Shown piece by piece: positions 24,332 to 33,649 of a DNA stretch of 64,000 nucleotides. The stretch is from assembly GCA_947166355.1 (NCBI GenBank), contig CAMVDX010000011.1, positions 18,883-82,882 of the forward strand, written 5' to 3'. The DNA comes from an uncultured Treponema sp. Lineage in GTDB: Bacteria > Spirochaetota > Spirochaetia > Treponematales > Treponemataceae. Position 1 is the stretch's first letter. Every line of letters starts with the position of its first letter. The notes beneath the pieces are model-generated. The model worked only from the letters and a program-made list of their open reading frames with translations. It had not been told where the DNA came from and did no database searches. A program made the position numbers and the translations under genes.

Positions 24332-25372
24332 ATGAAACTTAAAAAAACTATAATTGCAGGACTTATGGCATTTGTAGCATTGACAACTTGCACGGCCGCA
24401 GGTTCAAAGGGGAAAAACATGGAAGCATTAAAAGGAAAGGAAGGCGTATTTGCCGTTCTTGAAACAGAAAAAGGAACAATTATTCTTAACCTTTTTTACA
24501 AAGAAACACCTATGACAGTTTCAAACTTTGTTGGTCTTGCAGAGGGAACTCTGGATGCAGCAAAAGGAAAACCTTTTTATAATGGTTTGAAATTTCATCG
24601 TGTAATTGCTGATTTTATGATTCAGGGTGGTGATCCACAGGGTAATGGTACTGGTGGTCCTGGTTATAAGTTCGCTGATGAATTTGTTGAAGGATATATT
24701 TTTGATAAGCCAGGTAAGCTTGCTATGGCAAACAGCGGTGCAAATACAAACGGAAGTCAGTTCTTTATTACTCATGTTCCAACAGACTGGCTTAACTACA
24801 AGCACACAATTTTTGGTGAAGTTCTCGAAGGACAGGACGTTGTAAATAAGGTTGCACAGGGAGACACCATTAAGTCTCTTACAATTGTTCGTCAGGGAAA
24901 AGAAGCTGAGGCATTCAAGGTAACTCAGGCAAGCTTTGATAAGCTTAAGACTGAAGGTGCAAAGAAAGCTGCAACTTTCAAAGAAGAAATGGCAAAGAAA
25001 ACAATTGCAAAAGTAATTGAAGGCTGTGAAAAAGCAAGCAACGGAACTTATTATAAGATTCTCAAGCAGGGTTCCGGCTCTGTTTGCGGAAAAGGAAAGA
25101 AAGTTACTGTTGAATATAAAGGATATCTTCCTGATGGTCAGATTTTTGATGCATCAAGAGAATTCCATCCACAGGGACATGAGCCTATTGAATTTACAAC
25201 AGCTGGTGGACAAATGATTCCGGGCTTTGATGCAATGGTTCAGGAAATGAAATATGGTGAAACACGTAAAATGGTAATTCCACCTGAGCTCGCTTATGGC
25301 AGCTATGGTGTTCCACAGGCTGGAATTCTAGGTGATTCTTATATCTGTTTTGATGTTACTCTGGTGAAGTAA
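24332..25372 (+). CDS. Cyclophilin-FKBP fusion peptidyl-prolyl isomerase, predicted lipoprotein
   Basis: 346 residues. A lipoprotein signal precedes ALTTC (Cys 20). Residues about 32-190 are a cyclophilin domain (FHRVIADFMIQGGDPQGNGTGGPGY, ANTNGSQFFITH), a helical linker follows, and about 250-346 form an FKBP domain (VTVEYKGYLPDGQIFDAS, IPGFDAMVQEMKYGETRKMVIPPELAYG). Dual-family immunophilins with this order are known in treponemes and flavobacteria. It probably assists folding of exported proteins, which suits its place after yidC. GAGG lies 8 nt before the ATG. Confidence 0.9.
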   Translation: MKLKKTIIAGLMAFVALTTCTAAGSKGKNMEALKGKEGVFAVLETEKGTIILNLFYKETPMTVSNFVGLAEGTLDAAKGKPFYNGLKFHRVIADFMIQGGDPQGNGTGGPGYKFADEFVEGYIFDKPGKLAMANSGANTNGSQFFITHVPTDWLNYKHTIFGEVLEGQDVVNKVAQGDTIKSLTIVRQGKEAEAFKVTQASFDKLKTEGAKKAATFKEEMAKKTIAKVIEGCEKASNGTYYKILKQGSGSVCGKGKKVTVEYKGYLPDGQIFDASREFHPQGHEPIEFTTAGGQMIPGFDAMVQEMKYGETRKMVIPPELAYGSYGVPQAGILGDSYICFDVTLVK

Positions 25373-25377
25373 GCCAT

Positions 25378-25475
25378 AATAGATTGCCGCGTCGCTCACT
25401 GCGTTCGCTCCTCGCAATGACATTTTTGTCTTGCAGGAGCGATTTTTTTGTCATTGCGAGCGGGGCGAAGCAATC
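25378..25475. repeat. Type A dispersed repeats, inverted pair
   Basis: A GATTGCCGCG...CGCAATGAC copy and, 40 bp on, a GTCATTGCGAG...GCAATC copy, facing each other between the convergent isomerase and metF genes. The pair could act as a shared transcription end. Confidence 0.75.
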
Positions 25476-26371
25476 TATATAATCGGCGGAACGTCGAAAA
25501 GGCTCTTTGTTGCTTCGTAAATTTTTTTGGCAACAAGAGGGTTGTTCATAGTGTAAAGGTGGATTCCTGAAACACCGTGAGTTACAAGATCAACAATCTG
25601 GTCTATGGCGTAGGCAATGCCTGCGTCGCGGATTGCATCCGGATGGTCAGCATAGCGATCCATCATATCTGTAAACTTTTTTGGAAGCACGGCATTTGTC
25701 ATGCTTACCATTCGTTCAATTGATTTCTTATTAGTTGCCGGCATGATTCCGGCTTCGATTGGAACATTAATTCCTTTAATCTGGCAGCGTTCAAGGAAGC
25801 GATAAAACTGTTCATTATCAAAAAACAATTGTGAAAGCAAATGGGAAGCTCCGGCATCAACTTTCTTTTTCAGATAATCAATATCTTCATAAACATTTTT
25901 TGACTGTGGATGAAGCTCTGGATAACAGGCTCCGAAAATTTTAAATTGTTTTCCGTCTGTACGTTTTGAGTCAAAATCTTTGATAAACGAAATGAGGTCG
26001 CTGGCATGAAGAAATTCATTTGCAGGTTCTTTGCTTTCAACTTTATCTCCACGGAGGGCGAGAATATTGTCAATTCCTGCCTGCTGAAACTGTTCCAGAA
26101 CAAACTGAGCGTCCTTGCGGGTCATATTAAGAACCGGCATATGAATCACAGATTCTACACCACAGACATCTTTGATATGCTTTGCAATCTCTACAGAATT
26201 ATTACAGTTCTCACTGCCGCCGGCTCCAAAGGTTACAGAAATAAAATCCGGTTTAAGGCCTTTAAGCTCATCGAGTGTAGAATAAATTGTATCGATGGGC
26301 ATGTTCTTTTTTGGAGGAAAAACTTCAAAAGAGAAAATTGTTTTATTACTGAAAGCTGCTTCGTTAATCAT
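25475..26371 (-). CDS. metF: 5,10-methylenetetrahydrofolate reductase
   Basis: 298 residues, the standard bacterial length. It starts with an FSFEVFPPK motif carrying the conserved Glu, then SVTFGAGGS, ILALRGD and SQLFFDNE. It reduces 5,10-methylene-THF to 5-methyl-THF with FAD, supplying methionine synthesis. Its stop lies within the repeat pair shared with the convergent neighbour. No SAM riboswitch or other leader motif was recognised upstream. Confidence 0.96.
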   Translation of the reverse strand: MINEAAFSNKTIFSFEVFPPKKNMPIDTIYSTLDELKGLKPDFISVTFGAGGSENCNNSVEIAKHIKDVCGVESVIHMPVLNMTRKDAQFVLEQFQQAGIDNILALRGDKVESKEPANEFLHASDLISFIKDFDSKRTDGKQFKIFGACYPELHPQSKNVYEDIDYLKKKVDAGASHLLSQLFFDNEQFYRFLERCQIKGINVPIEAGIMPATNKKSIERMVSMTNAVLPKKFTDMMDRYADHPDAIRDAGIAYAIDQIVDLVTHGVSGIHLYTMNNPLVAKKIYEATKSLFDVPPII

Positions 26372-26527
26372 AAATGTTATTATATAAAGAAACGTTATTA
26401 ATGTGAAGTTAATACCTTGGATACGTTTATATTTGTATCAGAAGCCGTGTTCGGAAGCTATAACCCTAAGTCATGATAGGAAGCTGTAATTCGAAATACA
26501 TAATATAATCTCAATTTTTTAAACAGA

Positions 26528-26956
26528 TTAAATATAATAAATATAGTCAGCTTCTGAATATGATTTATCATTTTGTGCAATATCTTCAAGTGTCACTGAA
26601 TCGACGTATTTATTCGTAGATTGTTCAAAATCATCCCAGAACTTTTTAATTCCGTTATTTTCTTCGAGATTGTCGATTGAAATTTTTGGGGAAAGGTCGC
26701 CTTCGAGAACTCGGAGAATTTCTCCTGCTGTATAATTTTCTGGTTTACGGATAAGTTTATAGCCACCGTTAGTTCCGCGTAATGCTGCAACCAGGCCAGC
26801 TTTGCTAAGTTGAATCATTATTTGTTCCAGATATTTTGTTGAAAGTTTATGCTGAATAGCAAGTGTTTTCAGTGAAACATATTTTTCAGGATTTGCACCT
26901 GCTAAATAACTCATTATCAAGAGTGCATACTGTCCGCGTGTTGAAATTTTAAACAT
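26528..26956 (-). CDS. Rrf2-family transcriptional regulator without cysteines
   Basis: 142 residues from MFKISTRGQYALLIMSYLA, a winged-helix Rrf2 N-terminus with LSTKYLEQIMIQLSKAGLVAALRGTNGGYKL. It contains no cysteine, so it cannot carry the [2Fe-2S] cluster of IscR or NsrR; in this it resembles CymR-type sulfur regulators. ATG 26954-26956 has GGAGG 5 nt upstream and is preferred over an in-frame start 12 nt earlier. Two palindromes upstream suggest autoregulation and control of the divergent hydrolase. Confidence 0.85.
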   Translation of the reverse strand: MFKISTRGQYALLIMSYLAGANPEKYVSLKTLAIQHKLSTKYLEQIMIQLSKAGLVAALRGTNGGYKLIRKPENYTAGEILRVLEGDLSPKISIDNLEENNGIKKFWDDFEQSTNKYVDSVTLEDIAQNDKSYSEADYIYYI

Positions 26957-26983
26957 TGAGTCCTCCAATTAATTTGACTTTTG

Positions 26984-27051
26984 CCTATTGACAAAATAGG
27001 TAATTATCTTTAAGTTAGTTTACATAATATATACCTACTAAGTCAATAGGT
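26984..27051. promoter_or_regulatory. Two inverted-repeat operators upstream of the Rrf2 gene
   Basis: CCTATTGACAAAATAGG (26984-27000) and ACCTACTAAGTCAATAGGT (27033-27051) share CCTA..TAGG arms around an AT-rich centre, about 50 bp apart. They lie directly in front of the Rrf2 gene and in the gap to the divergent hydrolase gene. Binding by the Rrf2 protein is inferred. Confidence 0.55.
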
Positions 27052-27165
27052 TAGAAAATATCAGAGGCGGTATTTTTTTGAAAGGATTCTTAAACTTAAG
27101 ATTTCAAAAAATTTGAGCTGTAAATATTCAGGCTATTTAATGTTTTTATAAAAGAAGGCGCAGTT

Positions 27166-28029
27166 ATGTCATCAAATTTAAAACTTCAATATCTTTTTTC
27201 TGATCCTGAAATCCTTGATTCTACGGCGCTTCCGGATTATACAACACTGGACTTTGTTAGTAACGGCTCACATATTTATGGTGAGATTATGTGGCCATCT
27301 TTAGATTTTCCAAAACCACATCCCTGTGTAATTATGCTGCATGGATTTCCTGGAACAGCACGTAATGATGATATTTCCCATGCACTTTGTAGAATTGGTT
27401 GTGTTGTTATTGTACCGCATCATCGTGGAGCATGGGGGAGTGAAGGAAAGTATTTGATAACACATTGTATTGAAGATGCTCAGAATCTTGCGGAATATGC
27501 TCATTCTGAAGAGTTCACAAAAAAATATAATGTGAATCCACAAAGTATTTATCTTCTTGGACACAGCATGGGAGCGAATACGGCTCTGAATGCCGGGCGT
27601 AAAATTGAATGGGTAAAAGGAATTATAATGCTCACTCCTTATGATCCAACACGATATCTGAATAGGAGTAAAGAAAGTTATTTTCGTTCGCTTCTGGAAG
27701 AAGGAAAAATTTTACAGTCTGATGGAATTGATGCAATTTATGAAGATGTAGTTTTAAATCGCGAAGAAATAAGTCATCCTGCGGCATTTAATCAGGTGAA
27801 GGATAAAAATCTTTTAGTATTTGGAGGACAGTATGATTCTGTTTCGCCGATAAATGAAATGGTATTGCCGCTCTGGAATTTGATAGAAAAAAATAATAAA
27901 CAGTCTGGGAATAAAAAAAATCCAATTCAAAAAAAATTTATAGTTCCTACAGAACACGGACTTTTAGGGCGTAGAAATTTTGTAATAAAAGAGATAGCAG
28001 ATTTTATTGAGAAAACGGAAAACAGTTAG
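27166..28029 (+). CDS. Alpha/beta-hydrolase family protein
   Basis: 287 residues with HGFPGTARND (oxyanion region), the nucleophile elbow GHSMGANTAL, an Asp in GGQYDSVSPI and a His in PTEHGLLG, completing a plausible catalytic triad. There is no signal peptide. Relatives include acyl-peptide hydrolases and esterases; the substrate is unknown. A pseudo-palindrome (CCCTCG..CGAGGG) after the stop may terminate transcription. It is divergent from the Rrf2 gene. Confidence 0.85.
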   Translation: MSSNLKLQYLFSDPEILDSTALPDYTTLDFVSNGSHIYGEIMWPSLDFPKPHPCVIMLHGFPGTARNDDISHALCRIGCVVIVPHHRGAWGSEGKYLITHCIEDAQNLAEYAHSEEFTKKYNVNPQSIYLLGHSMGANTALNAGRKIEWVKGIIMLTPYDPTRYLNRSKESYFRSLLEEGKILQSDGIDAIYEDVVLNREEISHPAAFNQVKDKNLLVFGGQYDSVSPINEMVLPLWNLIEKNNKQSGNKKNPIQKKFIVPTEHGLLGRRNFVIKEIADFIEKTENS

Positions 28030-28082
28030 ATATATAAACCCCTCGAGTAAAAAGACTACCGAGGGTGATAGGTTGAAAAACT

Positions 28083-29333
28083 TTAATGCTTATCAATTTC
28101 CAGTATTGTATTTAAGAGTACATTTGTTCCTTTCCAGCACCATTCAGTTGGAGAATATTCAAGTTCGCAGTGACTGTGTCCGCCTTTGCTTGGAACAAAA
28201 ATCATGGTTGTTGGAACAATCTCACTCAGATACTGTGCATCGTGTCCGGCTCCAGAATACATTACATGACTTTTATAACCCAAGTTATCTGATGCTTTTT
28301 GAACATATTCAACTAATGATTTATTAAATAATACTGTTTCTCGAGTCCAATCTGGTTTGTAAGTCATTTCACAATTAGCCCAGTTTTTTGGCATTCTTCT
28401 GATTATACTTACGCATTTTTTGATGATTTCTGGATTTGCGTGACGTACATCAAGGGAGAATTTTACCTCATCAGGAATAACAGTATGGATATTCGGATGA
28501 CAATAAATTTTTCCTGTAGTGTAAACTAAATCAGAATCACCGAGCTTATCAAATTCTTTATGCAGATAAAGCAATGCCTGACTTGCCGCAAAAAATGCAT
28601 CTTTTCTGTAAGGCATAGGAAAAGTTCCTGCATGATCTGCCTGTCCCTTAAAAGTGAATTCATAATTTATCATTCCAACTACGCCTTTTACAATTCCAAC
28701 ATCATATCCGCCTTCTTCCAAAACAGGCCCCTGCTCAATATGAAGTTCTACAAGTCCAGTGGTCTTAGCGGGATTGATACGATTTGTAATATCTCCTTCA
28801 AAACCTGATTTTTTAAGAGCCTGTCCAAAAGTCTTACCTGAGCCATCTTTTGCAGGACTTTGAAACATTTTTTCTTTATCAAATTTATTGCAGAGAATAC
28901 CAGAGCACATCATAGCCGGTTCATACAATGCACCTTCTTCGTTAGTCCAGACTACCAGTTGAATGGGATGTTTATGAGGAATCTTTTGAGTAACTATTGT
29001 TTCTATCATTTCCATTGCTGAAAGAACACCAAGAATACCATCAAAGTTTCCACCCTGGCGTACAGAATCGCAATGACTTCCTGACATAATTATTCCAGGT
29101 TCTTTTTCGCCAGGACTAACGGATTCAGTTGCGGGAAGGGTACAATAGATATCTCCAAGATCATCTGTTTTAAAATCAAGACCTAGCTTTGTCATGCGGG
29201 ATTTTATTTCATTTCTTGCCTGGATTGCAGCTGGTGAAAGACTGAAGCGGGTTATACCTCCGTTTCCTGTATCACCAAACTTAGAGAAGGATTTGATTTT
29301 TTCATCCAGTCTTTTTAAATCACATTCGTACAT
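28083..29333 (-). CDS. M20-family amidase, hydantoinase/carbamoylase type
   Basis: 416 residues of the N-carbamoyl-amino-acid hydrolase, beta-ureidopropionase and allantoate amidohydrolase group. Metal-site segments are GSHCDSVRQGGNFDG, WTNEEGALYEPAMM and ELHIEQGPVLE. The enzyme cleaves a carbamoyl or ureido amide, releasing ammonia, CO2 and an amino acid, or acts on a close analogue. AAGGAG precedes the ATG. It is the last gene of the operon led by the aminotransferase. Confidence 0.85.
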   Translation of the reverse strand: MYECDLKRLDEKIKSFSKFGDTGNGGITRFSLSPAAIQARNEIKSRMTKLGLDFKTDDLGDIYCTLPATESVSPGEKEPGIIMSGSHCDSVRQGGNFDGILGVLSAMEMIETIVTQKIPHKHPIQLVVWTNEEGALYEPAMMCSGILCNKFDKEKMFQSPAKDGSGKTFGQALKKSGFEGDITNRINPAKTTGLVELHIEQGPVLEEGGYDVGIVKGVVGMINYEFTFKGQADHAGTFPMPYRKDAFFAASQALLYLHKEFDKLGDSDLVYTTGKIYCHPNIHTVIPDEVKFSLDVRHANPEIIKKCVSIIRRMPKNWANCEMTYKPDWTRETVLFNKSLVEYVQKASDNLGYKSHVMYSGAGHDAQYLSEIVPTTMIFVPSKGGHSHCELEYSPTEWCWKGTNVLLNTILEIDKH

Positions 29334-29406
29334 ATTTTCTCCTTATAACTTGTCGTTACGATTATGCAAGAGTCATAAATTGCAGTTTTGCCAATGGCAA
29401 AAATAA

Positions 29407-30069
29407 TTATTTGAGTTTGTCTTTGAAGGTATTGATAAAATCATCTCCAAATTTAATTTTCATCATTTCAATAATTACGTCTGCACATTTATTACGCCCA
29501 ATTCTTGCACTGTTCAGAGTCAAATCATAATTGATTGGATTTGTCCAATAGTTTCCGCCGGAATAAAATTTATAATAATCAGCACGATACTTATCTGTTT
29601 TAGTGATTAATTCAGCTGCTTCTTTTTCTGAAACATTCATTTTAGACATAATTGATTCCAGACATGCCCAGCGAGGCGCTTCAATATAAAAGCTGCCTAC
29701 ATTATAAAAATCCCTGAGAACATAATCTGCACATTTTCCAATAATTATACAGCTTACTTTTTTTGCAAGCTCCTTAATTATTTCTGATTGAATGCAAAAA
29801 AGATTAATATCACATTCAAATTTTTTACTTTGTGGAGTAACTTCTTTTGGAAAAGAAAATTTGTTTAGAGCATTTGTTACAGTACTTCCACGAAGTTTTT
29901 CATCGACACGTAAAAACATTTCTTCACTGAGTCCTGAATATGCAGAAGCCATTTCCAGAATCTGTTTTTCGTAAACTGGAATGCCAAGCTTTTCTCCAAG
30001 CTTTTGAGCTATTTCTTTTCCGCCCGAACCAAAACCTCTGGCGATTGTAATTACATAATTGTTAGACAT
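29407..30069 (-). CDS. Cytidylate kinase-like P-loop protein
   Basis: 220 residues with the N-terminal ITIARGFGSGGKEIAQKLGEKLGIPVY, matching the cytidylate-kinase-like family with a modified P-loop (GFGSGGKE). It is not the canonical Cmk. Many relatives sit beside transporters or catabolic operons with unknown roles. ATG 30067-30069 has GGAGG 6 nt upstream and is preferred over an in-frame start 27 nt earlier. It lies between the transporter ATPase and the M20 amidase. Confidence 0.75.
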   Translation of the reverse strand: MSNNYVITIARGFGSGGKEIAQKLGEKLGIPVYEKQILEMASAYSGLSEEMFLRVDEKLRGSTVTNALNKFSFPKEVTPQSKKFECDINLFCIQSEIIKELAKKVSCIIIGKCADYVLRDFYNVGSFYIEAPRWACLESIMSKMNVSEKEAAELITKTDKYRADYYKFYSGGNYWTNPINYDLTLNSARIGRNKCADVIIEMMKIKFGDDFINTFKDKLK

Positions 30070-30096
30070 ATTTGCCTCCTGAATTATCATTAACAT

Positions 30097-30795
30097 TTAA
30101 ACCGAGATGTACTTTGCAGAAACTTCGTCGGTCAGCTGGTCAATACTCCCATCTTTTACACAAAGTCCTTTCTGGATAATCATAAAATTGTCTCCTATTC
30201 GGCGTGCAAAGTGTAAGTTCTGTTCTACGATTATTAAGGTGATATTCTTTGCTTTCTGGTAACGCTTGAGAATATCTGCAATTCCCATGACGATGTTCGG
30301 CTGAATACCTTCGGTGGGTTCATCGAGAATGAGGATTTGCGGATCGCTCATGAGAGCTCGGGCAATTGCGAGCTGCTGCTGCTGGCCGCCTGAGAGAACT
30401 CCGCCTCGTCGTTTAAGATGTATTGTGAGGTCTGGAAGATAGGAAAGTACTTCTTCCATCTTGGCTTCGAAGTTAACTTTTTTATGTGCAACACAACCAA
30501 GCAGTAAGTTTTCTCTAACAGTTAGCATAGGAATAATTTCGCGTCCCTGTGGAACGTAAGCTATACCTTTCTGGCTTCTTTCATAGGCTTTGCATTTTGT
30601 AATATCAGTATTGTTAATGCTGATGGAACCTGAGTCCATAGGAAGAAGGCCGATAATACTTTTCATAAAAGTTGTTTTACCGACACCGTTTCGTCCCAGT
30701 ACAAGATAAGTTTGAGGCTTTTCAATTTTTAGAGAGATTCCATTAACAACACGACTTTTTCCGTAGCTTACACATGCGTCTTTTACTTCTAACAT
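30097..30795 (-). CDS. Urea/amide/branched-chain amino acid type ABC transporter ATPase (UrtE/LivF-like)
   Basis: 232 residues: Walker A LGRNGVGKTT, signature LSGGQQQQLAIARAL, Walker B ILILDEPTEGIQPNI. EGIQPNI after Walker B is typical of UrtE rather than classic LivF. It energises uptake with the adjacent second ATPase. It is separated from that gene by 2 bp. Confidence 0.88.
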   Translation of the reverse strand: MLEVKDACVSYGKSRVVNGISLKIEKPQTYLVLGRNGVGKTTFMKSIIGLLPMDSGSISINNTDITKCKAYERSQKGIAYVPQGREIIPMLTVRENLLLGCVAHKKVNFEAKMEEVLSYLPDLTIHLKRRGGVLSGGQQQQLAIARALMSDPQILILDEPTEGIQPNIVMGIADILKRYQKAKNITLIIVEQNLHFARRIGDNFMIIQKGLCVKDGSIDQLTDEVSAKYISV

Positions 30796-30797
30796 TT

Positions 30798-31631
30798 TCA
30801 GGCCTCCTTCTTTGATGTAACCGTTGCAGTAAGCTTCTGCTTCATTTCTGCAACAATCTTTTCTTCTGCTGTAGCTTCCTTAGGCTTAAGTTCATCATCT
30901 GTCTTAAGATAAACACTGATTACCTTAGGGTTATTTGTAATTTCTTCATAAGTTCCTTCTGCAAGAATTTCACCATGGTTTAAAACCGTAACTTTTTTTG
31001 CAATTTGTTTTACGAAATCAATATCGTGTTCAATTACAAGTATTGTTTTTCCTTTCATTACGGTCTTAATCATTTCGCCAGTTTTGTAGGTTTCGTCTGC
31101 TGTCATTCCTGATGTTGGTTCATCAAGAAGAATTATTTTCGGATCCTGCGCAAGAACCATTCCCATTTCAAGCCACTGTCTCTGTCCGTGGGAAAGGGAA
31201 GAAGAAATCATGTCTCTGTATTCATAAAGATTGATTTGCTTGAGGATGTTTTCGATTTTTGAAACGTTTTCGGCGGTTCTGCGGTAAGTAAAAGTTTTTA
31301 TGAGTGAGCTGTATCCGCGTAGTGCGACTTCGACATTTTCAAAAACGGTCATGTTTGCAAAAATATTGGGGCCCTGAAATTTGCGGCCGATTTTGTAGAC
31401 CTCGGAAATCTTATAAGGAGCTGCACCAGTAATATTTTTACCGTTCAAGTAAATGTGACCTTCAGTCGGCTTTGTCTTTCCGGTAATCATATCCATGATT
31501 GTAGTTTTACCGGCACCGTTAGGTCCGATTAACACACGGAGCTCTCCTTCATCAATTTGAAGATTTACATGACTTACAGCCCTAAAGCCTGAAAAAACGA
31601 CAGAAATGTCTCTAAGTTCAAGATATGCCAT
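30798..31631 (-). CDS. Urea/amide/branched-chain amino acid type ABC transporter ATPase (UrtD/LivG-like)
   Basis: 277 residues: Walker A IGPNGAGKTT, signature LSHGQRQWLEMGM and Walker B IILLDEPTSGMTADET. The LSHGQRQWLEMGM form marks UrtD-type proteins. The last 30 residues form a lysine-rich extension. It forms a heterodimer with the UrtE-like ATPase. Confidence 0.88.
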   Translation of the reverse strand: MAYLELRDISVVFSGFRAVSHVNLQIDEGELRVLIGPNGAGKTTIMDMITGKTKPTEGHIYLNGKNITGAAPYKISEVYKIGRKFQGPNIFANMTVFENVEVALRGYSSLIKTFTYRRTAENVSKIENILKQINLYEYRDMISSSLSHGQRQWLEMGMVLAQDPKIILLDEPTSGMTADETYKTGEMIKTVMKGKTILVIEHDIDFVKQIAKKVTVLNHGEILAEGTYEEITNNPKVISVYLKTDDELKPKEATAEEKIVAEMKQKLTATVTSKKEA

Positions 31632-31632
31632 A

Positions 31633-32745
31633 TTATGCCCCCTGCTTAGTTTTTACTTCTTCTATGACTTTTGCTATTCGCTTGTTGTATTGTATATCCT
31701 GAAGAGTTCCAATAATTCCTTTTGGCAGGAAATAGACAATCAAAATCAGAACAATTCCTAAAACAAGCTGCCACATGTTTCCAAAAAATTCAGATAAAGT
31801 AGATTGCAAAAAACTTACGAGTAAGGCACCAACCATTGCACCAGTAAGATTTCCTCTTCCGCCGATTGCAAGCCACACAAGAATTGTTGTAGAAAAACTG
31901 ACACCTGCCGCCTCGATAGAAATGAAAGATGTCATTGGCAGATAAATCATTCCGGCAAAGCCTGCAAAGAAAGCAGCAATTGTAAAAATTGCAATTTTAA
32001 AAACTGCCGGGTTATAACCAAGGAACTGAAGTCTAGCTTCATTGTCTCTGACAGATTTTATTACAGAACCGAATCTTGCTTTTGTAAGAAGCCTGCACAG
32101 TAAATAAACCAAAAGTAATGCTGTAAAACCAATATAATACCAGCCTGTAATTCCAATCTGTTTTCCAAAGAATGTAATTTTTTCCAGACCAAAACCAATA
32201 CCACTTATTCCCGAGGAACCGCCTGTATACATTTGCTTTGTTGCTAAAAGAAGTTCAAATAGTGCGACGAGTGCAAGAGTTATAAGATTATAAAAAACGC
32301 CTTTAATCTTGCTGTAGAAAATGAAAAGACCTAAAATAAAGGCAACTACTGCCGGAACTATAAGTCCCATCAATACAGCAAATGGAATATTAAGCAGAGG
32401 CCTGTAGAATAAAGGAATATGTGTGAGTCCGCCGAATTCCATGAATGCCGGCAGCCCTGCCTGACAGCTCAAACCAATTCCCAATACGTAACCGCCAAGA
32501 CCAAAGAATAAGGCAAAACCTAAATTCATTAGGCCGGCATAACCCCAGAGAATATCGAGCGCCAGAGCAAAAATCATATAGGAAATTATTTTTCCAAAAA
32601 CGAGCAGGTTATATAAAGATGTAAATGTTGGAATTAAAAACAGCAGTAGAAAAAGTCCGTAGGCTATCCATTTTTCAACAGTAACATTTTTGATTCCAGA
32701 AATTCCTGGTGTCTTCAACTTTTCTAGTCTTTCTTCAAAACTCAT
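31633..32745 (-). CDS. ABC transporter permease (UrtC/LivM-like)
   Basis: 370 residues with about nine or ten hydrophobic helices and the conserved LivM/UrtC blocks ALDILWGYAGLMNLGFALFFGLG and SVRDNEARLQFLGYN. The RDNEARLQFLGYN cytoplasmic loop is UrtC-like. It is one half of the transmembrane channel. GGAGG lies upstream of its ATG, 13 bp after the preceding gene. Confidence 0.88.
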   Translation of the reverse strand: MSFEERLEKLKTPGISGIKNVTVEKWIAYGLFLLLFLIPTFTSLYNLLVFGKIISYMIFALALDILWGYAGLMNLGFALFFGLGGYVLGIGLSCQAGLPAFMEFGGLTHIPLFYRPLLNIPFAVLMGLIVPAVVAFILGLFIFYSKIKGVFYNLITLALVALFELLLATKQMYTGGSSGISGIGFGLEKITFFGKQIGITGWYYIGFTALLLVYLLCRLLTKARFGSVIKSVRDNEARLQFLGYNPAVFKIAIFTIAAFFAGFAGMIYLPMTSFISIEAAGVSFSTTILVWLAIGGRGNLTGAMVGALLVSFLQSTLSEFFGNMWQLVLGIVLILIVYFLPKGIIGTLQDIQYNKRIAKVIEEVKTKQGA

Positions 32746-32760
32746 AGCAATACCTCCTGA

Positions 32761-33624
32761 TTATCTCTTTTCCTTTGATGCAAACAAACCATTTGGTCTG
32801 AAGCGAACAACAATAATAATGACAACAAAAATTAAAAGCTTAGAAATAATCTGACTCATATAGCCGGACATTAAAGTTATTGATTCATTGATTACAAAAG
32901 AACTTGCGAATGAACCAATGATGGAATTAAGACCTCCAAGAATTACAACAAGGAATCCATCTACGTTGTAAGAAGGTCCCATTCCAGGATATACACTTTT
33001 TATAGGGGCAATCAGGGCGCCGGAAATTCCTGCGAGCATAGCTCCATAAGCAAAAGTGAACATATTGATTTTTGAAACATTTATTCCAAGACACTGAGTC
33101 ATATCGCGGTTCTGATTGATAGCGCGCAGCTGCATTCCAAAAGATGTTTTGTAAAACAGGAGAAGAGTGAGCGACAAAACTACAAGTGCCATAATTATCA
33201 AAAGAATATTGTAGTAAGGGATTGAAACGTTAGACATAACTAACTGACCTTTTACAGGTACTTCCATTGTTTTGTTTTCTGGTCCAAAAATCATTCGTAC
33301 AATTTGTTGAATAACATATTCCAGAGCGAAGGTAACAAGGAGTGTTTCTGCAACCTTACCATATAGCTTCTTTATAAAAAGACGTTCTATTACAATTCCA
33401 GTTAGAGCCGAAACAATCGCAGCCAGAACAACTGCAAGAGCAAAAGGAAGATGAAGGACATTTACTGAAAAACAGGTGATGTATGCCCCTATCATAATAA
33501 ATTCACCGTGAGCATTGTTTACTACATCCATCATACCAAAGATGATTACAAGCCCGATGCTGGTAAGAAAAAGAACGGATGAGTTACTGATTCCGTTTAA
33601 TAACTGTTGAATAAAAAGACTCAT
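32761..33624 (-). CDS. ABC transporter permease (UrtB/LivH-like)
   Basis: 287 residues from MSLFIQQLLNGISNSSVLFL, with the LivH-type motif GMMDVVNNAHGEFIMIGAY and the MRAINQNRDMTQCLGIN-type loop near residue 180. The open frame continues 117 nt upstream, but ATG 33622-33624 has GAGAGG 6 nt before it and begins the usual N-terminus. It pairs with the UrtC-like permease. Confidence 0.88.
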   Translation of the reverse strand: MSLFIQQLLNGISNSSVLFLTSIGLVIIFGMMDVVNNAHGEFIMIGAYITCFSVNVLHLPFALAVVLAAIVSALTGIVIERLFIKKLYGKVAETLLVTFALEYVIQQIVRMIFGPENKTMEVPVKGQLVMSNVSIPYYNILLIIMALVVLSLTLLLFYKTSFGMQLRAINQNRDMTQCLGINVSKINMFTFAYGAMLAGISGALIAPIKSVYPGMGPSYNVDGFLVVILGGLNSIIGSFASSFVINESITLMSGYMSQIISKLLIFVVIIIVVRFRPNGLFASKEKR

Positions 33625-33649
33625 CTGCAACCTCTCAAAAAAAATATTT

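Noticed and set aside
25378..25475. Folate or SAM riboswitch for metF
   Set aside because: This sequence is at the 3' end of metF and is plain type A repeat; no riboswitch motif was seen upstream either.
29386..29402. Terminator TTTTGCCAATGGCAAAA before the M20 amidase gene
   Set aside because: The stem is only 7 bp and no T-tract follows on either strand.
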